A stretch of 64,000 bases of DNA, taken from positions 14,244 through 78,243 of the forward strand of contig CAMLLB010000017.1 in assembly GCA_946480815.1 (NCBI GenBank). Direction: 5' to 3'. The notes under the pieces were generated by a model. The model was not told the DNA's origin and did no database searches. It saw only the letters and a list, made by a program, of their open reading frames with translations. This document shows, one piece after another, positions 17,218 through 25,497 of this stretch. Position 1 is the stretch's first letter; each line of letters starts with the position of its first letter. The position numbers and the translations under genes were made by a program. Source of the DNA: an uncultured Flavobacteriales bacterium. GTDB taxonomy: Bacteria; Bacteroidota; Bacteroidia; Flavobacteriales; Crocinitomicaceae.

Positions 17218-17955
17218 ATGAAAAAGTTAAGTTTACTTTTAGGTGGAATGATTTTAACAACTGCTGTAATGGCACAAAAACCAACAGAAGGAGCTCCAAT
17301 GACATTGGAAGGAAACGTTGCTGGTGTTGCTGCATTCGGTTTCATGAATTCTTCTGCTACAAACTTGAATCCTACAACTAATGGTGGTACTACTCCATCT
17401 ATCGTTGCTCCAGGATTACGTTTCCGTTATTTTGCTACTGAAAACATCGCAATCCGTTTGTCTTTAGGATTCAGCTCTAGCAAAACTACTAACAATTTCT
17501 ACGAATTCGAAATTGATAACACTGGTGGTTCTGGAACATACGTTTCTAGAATGGGAACAACAACTATCGGAATCGGAGGTGAGTACCACTTCAAAGGAAC
17601 TGAGAAATTGTCTCCATATGCTGGTTTAGATATCAACTTCGGTATGGGTAAAATGACAACTGAAGGTGACCAAACAGATGGTGCAACTTGGGTTGCTGCA
17701 GATTACTCTGAAAAATCAGAGCAAAAAACTGCTGGTTTCGGTGTTGGTTTAATCGCTGGTACTGATTACTATTTTGCAGAGAACTTCTACTTAGGAGTTG
17801 AATTAGGTTTAGGATTTAATTCTTACACTGCTAAAGAAGGAACTGCATCAGTAACTTCAGGAGGTGTAACAGTTGAAGCTACAGGTAATGAAATGAAACA
17901 AAGCGGATTCTCTAACAACGTTATGGGTATGTTCCGTCTAGGATGGAGATTCTAA
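17218..17955 (+). CDS. Probably abundant outer-membrane beta-barrel protein
   Basis: A 245-residue exported barrel protein. The start at 17218 gives a signal peptide (MKKLSLLLGGMILTTAVMAQ); a longer TTG reading would begin inside the -7 box. Strand-like repeats rich in Gly and aromatic residues end in MFRLGWRF, with terminal Phe. Codon choice differs from its neighbours: GGT, GCT, ACT, TTA/TTG and AAC/TTC predominate, as expected of a highly expressed gene. With its own promoter and a strong terminator it is a monocistronic unit inserted between porQ and cmk. Substrate or partner unknown. Confidence 0.75.
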   Translation: MKKLSLLLGGMILTTAVMAQKPTEGAPMTLEGNVAGVAAFGFMNSSATNLNPTTNGGTTPSIVAPGLRFRYFATENIAIRLSLGFSSSKTTNNFYEFEIDNTGGSGTYVSRMGTTTIGIGGEYHFKGTEKLSPYAGLDINFGMGKMTTEGDQTDGATWVAADYSEKSEQKTAGFGVGLIAGTDYYFAENFYLGVELGLGFNSYTAKEGTASVTSGGVTVEATGNEMKQSGFSNNVMGMFRLGWRF

Positions 17956-17979
17956 TAGTAGATTCATCTAAAAAATATA

Positions 17980-18009
17980 AAGGGTTCGTCATTGACGAGC
18001 CCTTTTTTA
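17980..18009 (+). terminator. Strong Rho-independent terminator
   Basis: AAGGGTTCGTC (17980-17990) pairs with GACGAGCCCTT (17994-18004) with one G-U pair, followed by TTTTT. Confidence 0.9.
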
Positions 18010-18041
18010 TTGAAAGGAATTGCTGTTCCTTGATTTTAAAC

Positions 18042-18049
18042 TAAATTCG
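18042..18049 (+). promoter_or_regulatory. -7-like box four bases before the cmk ATG
   Basis: TAAATTCG differs from TAnnTTTG at one position and is separated from ATG 18054 by CAGC only. If used, the transcript would be leaderless or nearly so. Confidence 0.4.
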
Positions 18050-18053
18050 CAGC

Positions 18054-18755
18054 ATGCAATCCACGCAACATATCACGATCGCAATTGATGGGTTTTCTTC
18101 CTGCGGAAAAAGCACACTTGCAAAAGCATTGGCAAAGAAAATGAAGTATACGTTTATTGATTCCGGAGCAATGTACCGTTGTGTGGCACTTTACGCGCTA
18201 AAGAACGGTTGCGCTTTAGGGGCACACAAAATCAACCTGAGCTGTGTTGTGAACAGTCTTCCTCAAATTCATATCCAGTTCGGCAAGGCGGACGCAAAAG
18301 GAAATCGCCCTGTTCTTTTAAACAATGAAGATGTTTCGGATGCAATCCGACAGCTGGAAGTTGCCAATATCGTCAGCGAAGTAGCTGCCATCAGGGAAGT
18401 TCGTGAATTCCTTGTGAAACAACAACAGGAATTGGGGAAAAACGGTGGTGTTGTCATGGACGGAAGGGATATCGGTACCGTAGTCTTCCCTAACGCCGAA
18501 TTAAAGCTGTTTATCACTGCAAAACCAGAGATCCGGGCGCAGAGAAGATTCCTCGAATTACAAGCAAAAGGAGAAACAAACAGCCTGGATGAAATCCTTG
18601 AAAACCTGAAGCACCGTGATCGTATTGACAGTACAAGAGCAATTAGTCCGCTTACCCAGGCAAAGGACGCATTAGTGGTAGACAATTCAGAAATGACTGA
18701 AACACAGCAACTCGAATATGTTTTAAATCTTGTTAAGAATCATACGCGTGCATAA
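18054..18755 (+). CDS. cmk: (d)CMP kinase
   Basis: A 233-residue nucleotide kinase phosphorylating CMP and dCMP with ATP. The P-loop is GFSSCGKST (13-21). The acceptor region has IDSGAMYRCVALYAL, and the DGRDIGTVVFPNA motif (about 140-152) is diagnostic for Cmk. The LID-type segment RAQRRFLELQAKGE and the arginine-rich LKHRDRIDSTRAISPL also match. Its location next to porQ (one gene removed) follows a synteny seen in other Bacteroidota. Confidence 0.95.
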   Translation: MQSTQHITIAIDGFSSCGKSTLAKALAKKMKYTFIDSGAMYRCVALYALKNGCALGAHKINLSCVVNSLPQIHIQFGKADAKGNRPVLLNNEDVSDAIRQLEVANIVSEVAAIREVREFLVKQQQELGKNGGVVMDGRDIGTVVFPNAELKLFITAKPEIRAQRRFLELQAKGETNSLDEILENLKHRDRIDSTRAISPLTQAKDALVVDNSEMTETQQLEYVLNLVKNHTRA

Positions 18756-18910
18756 CACTAACTATAACTAAAGTTTACCCATTTAATCACACGATAATCT
18801 TACCCCAACAGAATATTCATCAAACATTAAGTTTTCTTCGTTGAAATCAATAGTTTGTTCATTTTGTATAAAATCTAACAGTCTTACTCCCTTTTCTGTG
18901 TGCTTTTGTT

Positions 18911-18918
18911 TAAATTTG
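18911..18918 (+). promoter_or_regulatory. -7 box of the ACT-like gene
   Basis: TAAATTTG matches TAnnTTTG, 25 nt before the ATG at 18944. No convincing -33 element was found. Confidence 0.5.
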
Positions 18919-18943
18919 CACACCTATTAATTCAAACCAAATT

Positions 18944-19606
18944 ATGTTATCAATTGGAAAAATAACAGAAGAAATTATTGGTAGAAGCCCGTTTTTGCGT
19001 GAAGCAATGACGGATGATCTGATCAATATTTCTTCACTTGCACGTAAGATCAAACCAGAAATTGAAGAGGCTTTAGGAAAAGAGGTAAAAGAAGGAGCGA
19101 TTGTTATGGCAATTAAACGTATGTCTCCGGGACTTTATCACCGCCTTAACATCAAAATCACGAATATCATCGGTGAACTGGGAGATTTTTTAGTTCGCTC
19201 AAACCTAGAAGACTTTACATTTGAAAATACCGAATCATTGCGCTTGAAACAAGCCGACCTGGTTCAATTGGTAAATTCGGAATCCGATATTTTCTACACT
19301 ATTTGCAGAGGCGTTACTGAAACTACGGTTATTTGCTCGCAAAGCATTTCACCACGCGTTGAGAACTTGTTGATCAACGAGCGTTTAAAGTCTCATACAC
19401 GTGATCTAGCTTCGATTACGGTTAAACTTCCTGCAGTGAATTCGGAAGTGTACGGTATTTACTATTACATCTTAAAGCATTTGGCATGGGAAGGTCTGAA
19501 CATTGTCGAGATCGTTTCAACAGCAAATGAGTTTACGATCATTGTGAAACAAGATCATGTAGACAAAGCATTTAAAGTGCTGATGCAATTGAAAAGAGGA
19601 AAATAA
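18944..19606 (+). CDS. ACT-domain-like protein, often labelled aspartate kinase-like
   Basis: A 220-residue cytoplasmic protein. The N-terminal about 80 residues look helical and possibly DNA- or protein-binding (ISSLARKIKPEIEEALGKEVKEGAIVMAIKRM). Two ACT-like beta-alpha-beta units follow (about 100-150 and 155-217; SITVKLPAVNSEVYGIYYYILKHLAWEGLNIVEIVS, EFTIIVKQDHVDKAFKVL). No kinase motif of aspartate kinase is present, so that name is misleading. ACT pairs usually sense small ligands such as amino acids, so a transcriptional or metabolic sensor is the best guess. It is a single-gene unit. Confidence 0.6.
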   Translation: MLSIGKITEEIIGRSPFLREAMTDDLINISSLARKIKPEIEEALGKEVKEGAIVMAIKRMSPGLYHRLNIKITNIIGELGDFLVRSNLEDFTFENTESLRLKQADLVQLVNSESDIFYTICRGVTETTVICSQSISPRVENLLINERLKSHTRDLASITVKLPAVNSEVYGIYYYILKHLAWEGLNIVEIVSTANEFTIIVKQDHVDKAFKVLMQLKRGK

Positions 19607-19763
19607 CACTTCGACTTCGCTCCGTCGGCCGCCAAAGGCTTACCGTAGGCAAGGCAGTGTCCTTTGACTCAAGTAAAGAATAGATGAAACAAAAAATCCC
19701 TGACAATAATGTCAGGGATTTTTTGTTTCTATTTATCCGGTGACTGAGCGGAGTCGAAGTCAC
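19605..19763. repeat. Third inverted pair of the GACTTCGACTNCGCTCAG repeat
   Basis: The forward copy (19605-19627) directly follows the ACT-like gene. The reverse copy (19738-19763, arms GGTGACT and AGTCAC) contains the TGA stop of the DUF2807 gene on the minus strand (19760-19762). The pair encloses the 19-bp hairpin at 19687-19728. Confidence 0.85.
19687..19728. terminator. Bidirectional terminator, 19-bp perfect stem
   Basis: Arms 19687-19705 and 19710-19728 (core ATCCCTGACA / TGTCAGGGAT) pair perfectly around loop ATAA. They carry A- and T-runs on either side, as expected between convergent genes. Confidence 0.95.
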
Positions 19764-20497
19764 AATGCTTTCACACTTCCTGTACCATTCAAAAGGACGT
19801 CTACTCCCAATGGCGTTCCTTTGTAAAGGATATTCCCGGATTGCGTAAGGTAACCGTAAAGAACCAGGTTATTGGCATTGATCTTAATATCACCCACCGT
19901 TTCTGATGCCACGTATAAAGAATCTGTAACAGTCAAACCGGTAACATCACAGTAGCTATTACTTTTTGCACAAATCCGCGCCTTCTTTGCTTCACCGGTT
20001 AAAGTGAAATTACACCAACCATGATTCGCTTCTGCATTGATTTCAATTGCTTTCAGATTCAAAGTCACATCTCCTGCACCATCCCGGCTGTAGAATGTAA
20101 AGTAATCTGTAAAGATCGTTCCTTCGTTTGTCAGAGGTTCCGTTCCTATAAAACGAATATTGACCAGTTTGGTAAAATGGATCTCGGCTACAACTACTTT
20201 CTTTGCATTACGCAAAAAGCCACAACGATTCTTATTCTCGATTGTCAGTAAGCCGGATTCCGATTTCACTTCAATCAGGTTCAACAAATTCTTACCTCCT
20301 TTCAAAACCACTTTATCCAATGAATCTTGGATAAGGACATATTTCACGTGTTCCCGCAGATCCAGGCGATCAAAGGAGGCAAGCGGAATTTCTTTCGTGC
20401 TTTCCGATCCCAGGAATTTGAAACACGTTCTGTCCTCCGGTTTTTTACAGGAAAAAACAAGTAAACTCACCAATAAAAGCAGCAAACTATTTCGCAT
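19760..20497 (-). CDS. DUF2807 (GIN-domain) lipoprotein
   Basis: A 245-residue lipoprotein. The start at 20497 (MRNSLLLLLVSLLVFSC) gives an immediate lipobox Cys and a GGAAG stretch upstream; a longer reading begins inside the preceding gene without a signal. The mature part is a repetitive right-handed beta-helix-type sequence (FDRLDLREHVKYVLIQ...VVLKGGKNLLNLIEVKSESGLLTIENKN), the head-GIN/DUF2807 pattern. Function in the family is unknown; envelope location is clear. It overlaps the upstream PagL-like gene by 11 nt, and its TGA stop lies in a dispersed repeat. Confidence 0.78.
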   Translation of the reverse strand: MRNSLLLLLVSLLVFSCKKPEDRTCFKFLGSESTKEIPLASFDRLDLREHVKYVLIQDSLDKVVLKGGKNLLNLIEVKSESGLLTIENKNRCGFLRNAKKVVVAEIHFTKLVNIRFIGTEPLTNEGTIFTDYFTFYSRDGAGDVTLNLKAIEINAEANHGWCNFTLTGEAKKARICAKSNSYCDVTGLTVTDSLYVASETVGDIKINANNLVLYGYLTQSGNILYKGTPLGVDVLLNGTGSVKAL

Positions 20498-21590
20498 GAT
20501 ATCTTCCTTTATAGTTAAACGTGTATCCAATTCCGTATTCAATATAATCCGCCTTTGCCCAGTGGGATTTAAGCACCAGGTTTAACAACAATCCGTTTTG
20601 GAACTGGTAGCGCATTCCCACACGGTGATAGAACATCGCATCCGGTTGATAACGGTCTTTGATATACGCTCCCATCCCAATCACAAAACGAAATTTATCC
20701 AACGGAATGTTGTATCCTACAAAACCACCCACCTGCAAAATATCCCATTGGGATTTCGGGATGTATTCTCTGTAATGGATAATAGATTGCTTGGAAATGA
20801 TATCCAGGGCGATTTCCATTCCCACTTTCGGTTTAAACTGTTTGAAAAGCATTCCGCTCAGGGCATAAACCGGGTAATGCCTGCCCCCTGACGGAAAAAT
20901 CTGTTTATCTGAAACAATTCCAACCAATGAAACATTCCAGCTTTTAAAGAACGGAACACGCTCAAATGTTGTAAGTTCCAAACCGGTCTCCTCTTTCTTT
21001 TTAAAGGTATATTCATATCCCAAACCGATAAAGGGCATGTTCACCCCCAAATTTGGCACTTTGCTCGATCCGTTTGAAAAATGTGTCATATCCATGCTAT
21101 AAAAAAGCGCATGTTGCGGTTTAATATACCAACGTCCCTGTAGTCCCAAACAAATAAGTGCATTCAAGTATGTACTCATAGGCACATTTTTCGGGTTCTT
21201 ACCCACATCATATACCTTGGTCACAGCTCCTAAGCCGGCACCCAACTTACAGGTAAACACATGCTTTTCGCTTCTTGACCAGGGAAATTCGATAAAACCA
21301 TACGCTCCGAAACCATATCCGAGGATTTCTTTGTTTCCTAAATTCGACCCGTACAATGTGACTCCTGTATAAGGATTTTTATATTCCTCACTCCAGTTTT
21401 TAGATCGTAAACGCTTACTAAATGAAAGTTCTCCGGCAAAAAGGCGGTCTTTGGCAAGATGCCCCATAGTTCCGCGATGCGCAGCCAAAAAACCCGACTT
21501 TCCTTTCAAGGAGAAAGCCCAATCATCTATTCTACTTTCCTGGGAATAACAAAAAATGGGTAGCAAAAAAAACAGCAAGGCAATTTTCAT
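20487..21590 (-). CDS. PagL-like lipid A deacylase / acyloxyacyl hydrolase family protein
   Basis: A 367-residue outer-membrane protein with a signal peptide (1-17, MKIALLFFLLPIFCYSQ). The first about 200 residues form a barrel with THFSNGSSKVPNLGVN at 169-184; His170 and Ser172 match the catalytic His-Ser pair of PagL-type lipid A 3-O-deacylases. The C-terminal half (about 205-367) adds further barrel-like strands, making it about twice the length of classical PagL. It could modify LPS acylation; substrate is inferred from family. It is cotranscribed with the DUF2807 lipoprotein and divergent from mazG. Confidence 0.75.
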   Translation of the reverse strand: MKIALLFFLLPIFCYSQESRIDDWAFSLKGKSGFLAAHRGTMGHLAKDRLFAGELSFSKRLRSKNWSEEYKNPYTGVTLYGSNLGNKEILGYGFGAYGFIEFPWSRSEKHVFTCKLGAGLGAVTKVYDVGKNPKNVPMSTYLNALICLGLQGRWYIKPQHALFYSMDMTHFSNGSSKVPNLGVNMPFIGLGYEYTFKKKEETGLELTTFERVPFFKSWNVSLVGIVSDKQIFPSGGRHYPVYALSGMLFKQFKPKVGMEIALDIISKQSIIHYREYIPKSQWDILQVGGFVGYNIPLDKFRFVIGMGAYIKDRYQPDAMFYHRVGMRYQFQNGLLLNLVLKSHWAKADYIEYGIGYTFNYKGRYHAK

Positions 21591-21618
21591 AATCCAAAAT
21601 TACAAATTTTGTTCTATG

Positions 21619-21626
21619 TACATTTG
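21619..21626 (+). promoter_or_regulatory. -7 box four bases before the mazG ATG
   Basis: TACATTTG matches TAnnTTTG; only CAGT separates it from ATG 21631, predicting a leaderless or near-leaderless mRNA. It also excludes the longer upstream reading frame. Confidence 0.5.
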
Positions 21627-21630
21627 CAGT

Positions 21631-22437
21631 ATGGAATTAGCTAATAATAATTTAAACCAAGACCCGAGACTGGCAGCTTTTGCGCGTTTGTTAACTGTTA
21701 TGGACGATTTGCGCGAGAAGTGTCCCTGGGATAAAAAACAAACCATCCAGTCATTGAGACACCTGACCATTGAAGAAACCTATGAACTTGCCGATGCAAT
21801 CCAGGCGAATGATCTGAACGGGATCCAGGGTGAATTAGGAGATCTGTTCCTGCACCTGGTCTTTTATTCGAAAATCGGTTCTGAATTGGGTGCTTTTGAT
21901 GTGACCAGTGTTTTGAACGGGATCTGTGATAAATTAATTCACCGTCATCCGCATATTTACGGAGATGTAACAGCTGATTCGGAAGAAGAAGTAAAAGCAA
22001 ACTGGGAAAAAATCAAATTAAAGGAAGGCAAAAAATCCGTTTTGGAAGGAGTTCCCAATACGCTTCCTGCTTTAATTAAGGCAATGCGGATCCAGGAAAA
22101 AGTTAAAGGAATCGGTTTTGAATGGTCTGATATTGAAGATGTAAAGAACAAAGTCATTGAAGAATTCTCGGAACTGCATGAAGCTCAGCAAACCAAAGAT
22201 CCGGAAAAGATCGAAGACGAATTCGGAGATGTGATGTTCTCTCTTGTAAACTATGCCCGATTCATTCATGTAAATCCGGAAGATGCTTTGGAATCTACCA
22301 ACAAGAAGTTCAAATCGCGATTCCAGAAGATGGAAGAACTCATTGCCGAAGATGCCAAAAACATGAGTGAAATGTCACTGGAGGAAATGGATGTTTATTG
22401 GGAAAAAGCTAAGGTATTGCTTCGCAAAAGTAATTAG
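21631..22437 (+). CDS. mazG: Nucleoside triphosphate pyrophosphohydrolase MazG
   Basis: A 268-residue all-alpha NTP pyrophosphohydrolase that hydrolyses (d)NTPs to monophosphates and PPi, cleaning the pool of aberrant nucleotides. Both MazG repeats are present: LREKCPWDKKQTIQSLRHLTIEETYELADAI with ELGDLFLHLVFYSKI, and EEFSELHEAQQ with DEFGDVMFSLVNYAR, each carrying the EExxE-12-28-ExxD-type acidic metal ligands. I chose the ATG at 21631 because the longer frame starts upstream of the -7 box. Length matches E. coli MazG. Confidence 0.94.
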   Translation: MELANNNLNQDPRLAAFARLLTVMDDLREKCPWDKKQTIQSLRHLTIEETYELADAIQANDLNGIQGELGDLFLHLVFYSKIGSELGAFDVTSVLNGICDKLIHRHPHIYGDVTADSEEEVKANWEKIKLKEGKKSVLEGVPNTLPALIKAMRIQEKVKGIGFEWSDIEDVKNKVIEEFSELHEAQQTKDPEKIEDEFGDVMFSLVNYARFIHVNPEDALESTNKKFKSRFQKMEELIAEDAKNMSEMSLEEMDVYWEKAKVLLRKSN

Positions 22438-22504
22438 CCAATAGTAATCAGGTAATAGCTTAATCGGGTTCAAGTGTAATAAATTGCTATTGGCTATTGG
22501 CTAA
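22434..22504. repeat. Inverted repeat after mazG
   Basis: TTAGCCAATAG (22434-22444) contains the TAG stop of mazG and pairs with CTATTGGCTAA (22494-22504). The right side is a near tandem (CTATTGGCTATTGGCTAA). It may serve as a terminator or be a relic repeat. Confidence 0.6.
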
Positions 22505-22612
22505 AAGCCGTTTAATCAATAATCTGCACGTTTAATCATTTTTCGAAATTTTCATTAGTTAATTAGTGTTAATTATGTAACTTCGGAACTTCTTTAAAAC
22601 CAGGTAAAACAT

Positions 22613-24955
22613 ATGAAACAAATACTCTCCTTATTTGCATTTTTAACCGTTTCAATTGTCTCATTCTCTCAAGATCATACCATTCGCGGATTTATATTCA
22701 ACAACGAGAACAGTGAAGTTGTTCCGTTTGAAAAAGCAGTATTGATCCCTACTGAAAAAACACAATCTATTTTAGGCGCCAGTACGGATGTAAATGGATT
22801 CTTCTCCATTCCAAAGGTTCCGATCGGGACATACCTTTTAAAGGTCCAAACCGTAGAATTTAAAGAATACAATAAGGAAATTAAAGTCATTGAAAAAGGA
22901 GGAATTACTGAAATTCGAATTGACTTGATTCCTGTGGAAGCAGTTGGTATCGACGAAGTGGTTATTTCAGCTGAAACGAAAGCAAAAACAACGGAAGTAT
23001 TGATGTCAGTTACCAAACTGGACAAGAAAGGTTTGGAAAGAATCCCGGCTGTTGGTGCTGAAAATGATATTACAGCTGCTTTTTCTGTTACACCCGGAGT
23101 TGTTACAACAGGTGACCAGGGAGGTCAATTATATGTAAGAGGTGGAACTCCGATCCAGAACAAAGTCCTATTGGATGGAATGACGATCTACAATCCCTTC
23201 CACTCCATTGGTTTCTTCTCTATCTTCGAAACAGAATTGGTTAAGAACGTAGACATTTATACGGGAGGATTCGATTCCAAATACGGAGGAAGAATCTCTT
23301 CTGTTATGGATATTACTTACCGCGACGGAAATAAAAAGAGCTTCGGAGGAAAAGTTTCTGTATCCCCTTTCCTAGCAAAATTAGTTGTAGAGGGCCCAAT
23401 GTATCGTGCTAAAGAAGGAAGACCCGGAGCCGGATCATTTATCTTCTCTGCAAAACACTCCTTATTGGATTATACGGCAAAAGATCTGTATCGTGGAGTA
23501 AACAACGGAAACGGATTGCCATACAATTTCACCGATATCTATGGAAAACTAACCTTTGCAACGGGACAAGGTTCTAAAATTTCCGTATTCGGTTTCAGTA
23601 ACACCGATAAGGTAAACTACAATGAATCTGCAGCCCTGGATTTCCAACAGGCAGGCGGAGGATTGTCGTGGATCTTATTGCCCGGAGGAGGTAAAACATT
23701 CATTAAAGGACATTTAACTGCTTCCAATTACAAAACTCATTTTGAAGAAGTAGGCTCTCAACCACGCACCAGTTCTATTTTCGGGACAGACCTTGGTTTT
23801 GATTTCTCTTACTTCCTGAAAAATGAAAGTCAAATTGACTATGGTATCGGGATCAATATCTTCAAAACAGATTATTTAACATACAATGAAGTTGCTTCGA
23901 AAATCGAGGACCAAAACAATACAGTTGAAATTGGGGCCTATGCCAACTACAAGTTTGTTACAAAAAGATTTGTCGTTCAACCGGGAGTGCGTGTTCAGGC
24001 TTATGCTAGTTTGAGTACAATTTCAATTGAACCGCGTTTGGGTATCAAGTATAATGCAACGGATTACTTCCGCCTGAAATTATCAGGAGGACGTTATTCC
24101 CAGAACTTTACAACAGCTTCATCAGACAGAGATATCGTGAATTTGTTTAATGGTCTTTTGAGTGCTCCGTCGAATGTTCAACAAACATTCATCACTGAAA
24201 GCGGTAAAGAGAAAAATCCTAAAAACGGGATCCAATATTCCTGGCATGCAATTATCGGAGGCGAACTCGACTTAACTAAAAACCTGATGTTGAACATTGA
24301 AGGATACTACAAGTATTTCCCTCAGTTGAGTAATATCAACATAAATAAATTATACGAAGATGTTTCCGAATTCTCAAAAGAAGACGATGTATACAAAAAA
24401 GACTTCCTGATCGAAAGCGGAAAATCTTATGGTGTGGATGTTTTGTTAAAATACACGTTAAACAGATTATTCCTGTGGGGAGTTTATTCGTATGCCAAAT
24501 CAACCAGATGGGATGGCTTTACAACGTATGCACCCGTATTTGACAGAAGACATAACGTAAACCTTGTTGCATCTTATGCCTTTGGCAAGAAAAAAGACCT
24601 GGAATTGAACATACGCTGGAACTTCGGTTCAGGACTTCCATTTACACCGACCTCCGGGTATTATCAACCGGAAACATTTGGACAAGGGGTAAACACAGAC
24701 TACACAACAAGCAATTCAACTTCCGTAGGTGTTCTATTGGGTGAATTCAACTCGAAAAGACTTCCAACATACCACAGATTGGATATTACGGTTAAAAAAC
24801 AATTCAAGTTCAAAAACAAAACAGAACTGGAAATTGTTGCGGCCGCAACCAACGCTTACAATAGAAAAAATATTTTCTATGTAAACCGTGTTACCAATAC
24901 AAAGATCTACCAGTTCCCGTTCTTACCGAGTTTAGGGATCAGTTATAAATTCTAA
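22613..24955 (+). CDS. TonB-dependent receptor with carboxypeptidase-regulatory N-domain
   Basis: A 780-residue outer-membrane receptor: signal peptide (1-19, VSIVSFSQ), a carboxypeptidase-D regulatory-like domain (about 22-110; GASTDVNGFFSIPKVPIGTYLLKVQTVEF), and a plug (about 115-235) with GGQLYVRGGTPIQNKVLLDGMTIYNPFH and VDIYTGGFDSKYGGRISSVMDI. The barrel ends SLGISYKF. No SusD partner is adjacent, so it is not a classical SusCD glycan system, and the substrate cannot be told. It is monocistronic, with a strong terminator at 24967. Codon use is moderately biased, suggesting good expression. Confidence 0.88.
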   Translation: MKQILSLFAFLTVSIVSFSQDHTIRGFIFNNENSEVVPFEKAVLIPTEKTQSILGASTDVNGFFSIPKVPIGTYLLKVQTVEFKEYNKEIKVIEKGGITEIRIDLIPVEAVGIDEVVISAETKAKTTEVLMSVTKLDKKGLERIPAVGAENDITAAFSVTPGVVTTGDQGGQLYVRGGTPIQNKVLLDGMTIYNPFHSIGFFSIFETELVKNVDIYTGGFDSKYGGRISSVMDITYRDGNKKSFGGKVSVSPFLAKLVVEGPMYRAKEGRPGAGSFIFSAKHSLLDYTAKDLYRGVNNGNGLPYNFTDIYGKLTFATGQGSKISVFGFSNTDKVNYNESAALDFQQAGGGLSWILLPGGGKTFIKGHLTASNYKTHFEEVGSQPRTSSIFGTDLGFDFSYFLKNESQIDYGIGINIFKTDYLTYNEVASKIEDQNNTVEIGAYANYKFVTKRFVVQPGVRVQAYASLSTISIEPRLGIKYNATDYFRLKLSGGRYSQNFTTASSDRDIVNLFNGLLSAPSNVQQTFITESGKEKNPKNGIQYSWHAIIGGELDLTKNLMLNIEGYYKYFPQLSNININKLYEDVSEFSKEDDVYKKDFLIESGKSYGVDVLLKYTLNRLFLWGVYSYAKSTRWDGFTTYAPVFDRRHNVNLVASYAFGKKKDLELNIRWNFGSGLPFTPTSGYYQPETFGQGVNTDYTTSNSTSVGVLLGEFNSKRLPTYHRLDITVKKQFKFKNKTELEIVAAATNAYNRKNIFYVNRVTNTKIYQFPFLPSLGISYKF

Positions 24956-24966
24956 CTTTATTTTTG

Positions 24967-24997
24967 AAAAGCGTGTTATGAATAACACGCTTTTTTT
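24967..24997 (+). terminator. Terminator of the TonB receptor gene
   Basis: AAAAGCGTGTTAT and ATAACACGCTTTT form a 13-bp stem around GA, followed by more T. Confidence 0.92.
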
Positions 24998-25065
24998 AAT
25001 TAACAATTTAGGCAACCACTATTCAATTGTTTCGTTTTATCTTAGAACACGAAACTAATTTTACT

Positions 25066-25497
25066 ATGTACTACTATAAAACAAAGCCCCCGTGCTATGT
25101 TTTGACTACTGCGCTATTATTTTTTACAACTATAGCTTTCGGTCAAACACAATCCGGCGTCGATTCTTTAAACGCGGTTCGTTCTCAATTGATCTCGAAC
25201 AATCAATCTACTTCTGAAGTAGACATGCTTCTGCATCAATCGGGAAACAACCCAGCATGCCTTATTCAACAACTGGATGATTTTACTTTCACATTTGTAT
25301 CGTATCGCCCATTAGGTGATGCACAAAGAGAGGAAAAGGTAAATCTCCGCCTGAAGGCTCACTATACGTATTTAAACGTGATTGATTTCAGTGATGATTT
25401 CACATCTGTTCGCATCAACTGCAATCAGCAGCTTACGTCTGCAATGATCAATGAGTTAGTTTCACATTTTGGATACAACGGCTATGAAATACATTAA
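25066..25497 (+). CDS. Small exported protein preceding the T9SS adhesin
   Basis: A 143-residue protein with an N-terminal signal (MYYYKTKPPCYVLTTALLFFTTIAFGQ, start ATG 25066; an upstream TTG reading adds 13 residues of no clear merit). The mature part (about 115 residues) has no recognised domain; its end (KVNLRLKAHYTYLNVIDFSDDFTSVRINCNQQLTSAMINELVSHFGYNGYEIH) looks like a compact alpha/beta fold resembling small HMA-like or ferredoxin-like domains, which is a guess. Its 3' end overlaps the start of the adhesin gene by 14 nt, suggesting translational coupling. Confidence 0.6.
   Translation: MYYYKTKPPCYVLTTALLFFTTIAFGQTQSGVDSLNAVRSQLISNNQSTSEVDMLLHQSGNNPACLIQQLDDFTFTFVSYRPLGDAQREEKVNLRLKAHYTYLNVIDFSDDFTSVRINCNQQLTSAMINELVSHFGYNGYEIH

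Noticed and set aside
18944..19606. Aspartate kinase
   Set aside because: Only ACT-like units are present; none of the amino-acid-kinase catalytic motifs can be found.
22613..24955. SusC of a polysaccharide utilisation locus
   Set aside because: No SusD-like gene or glycoside hydrolase is adjacent; the receptor is a single-gene unit.
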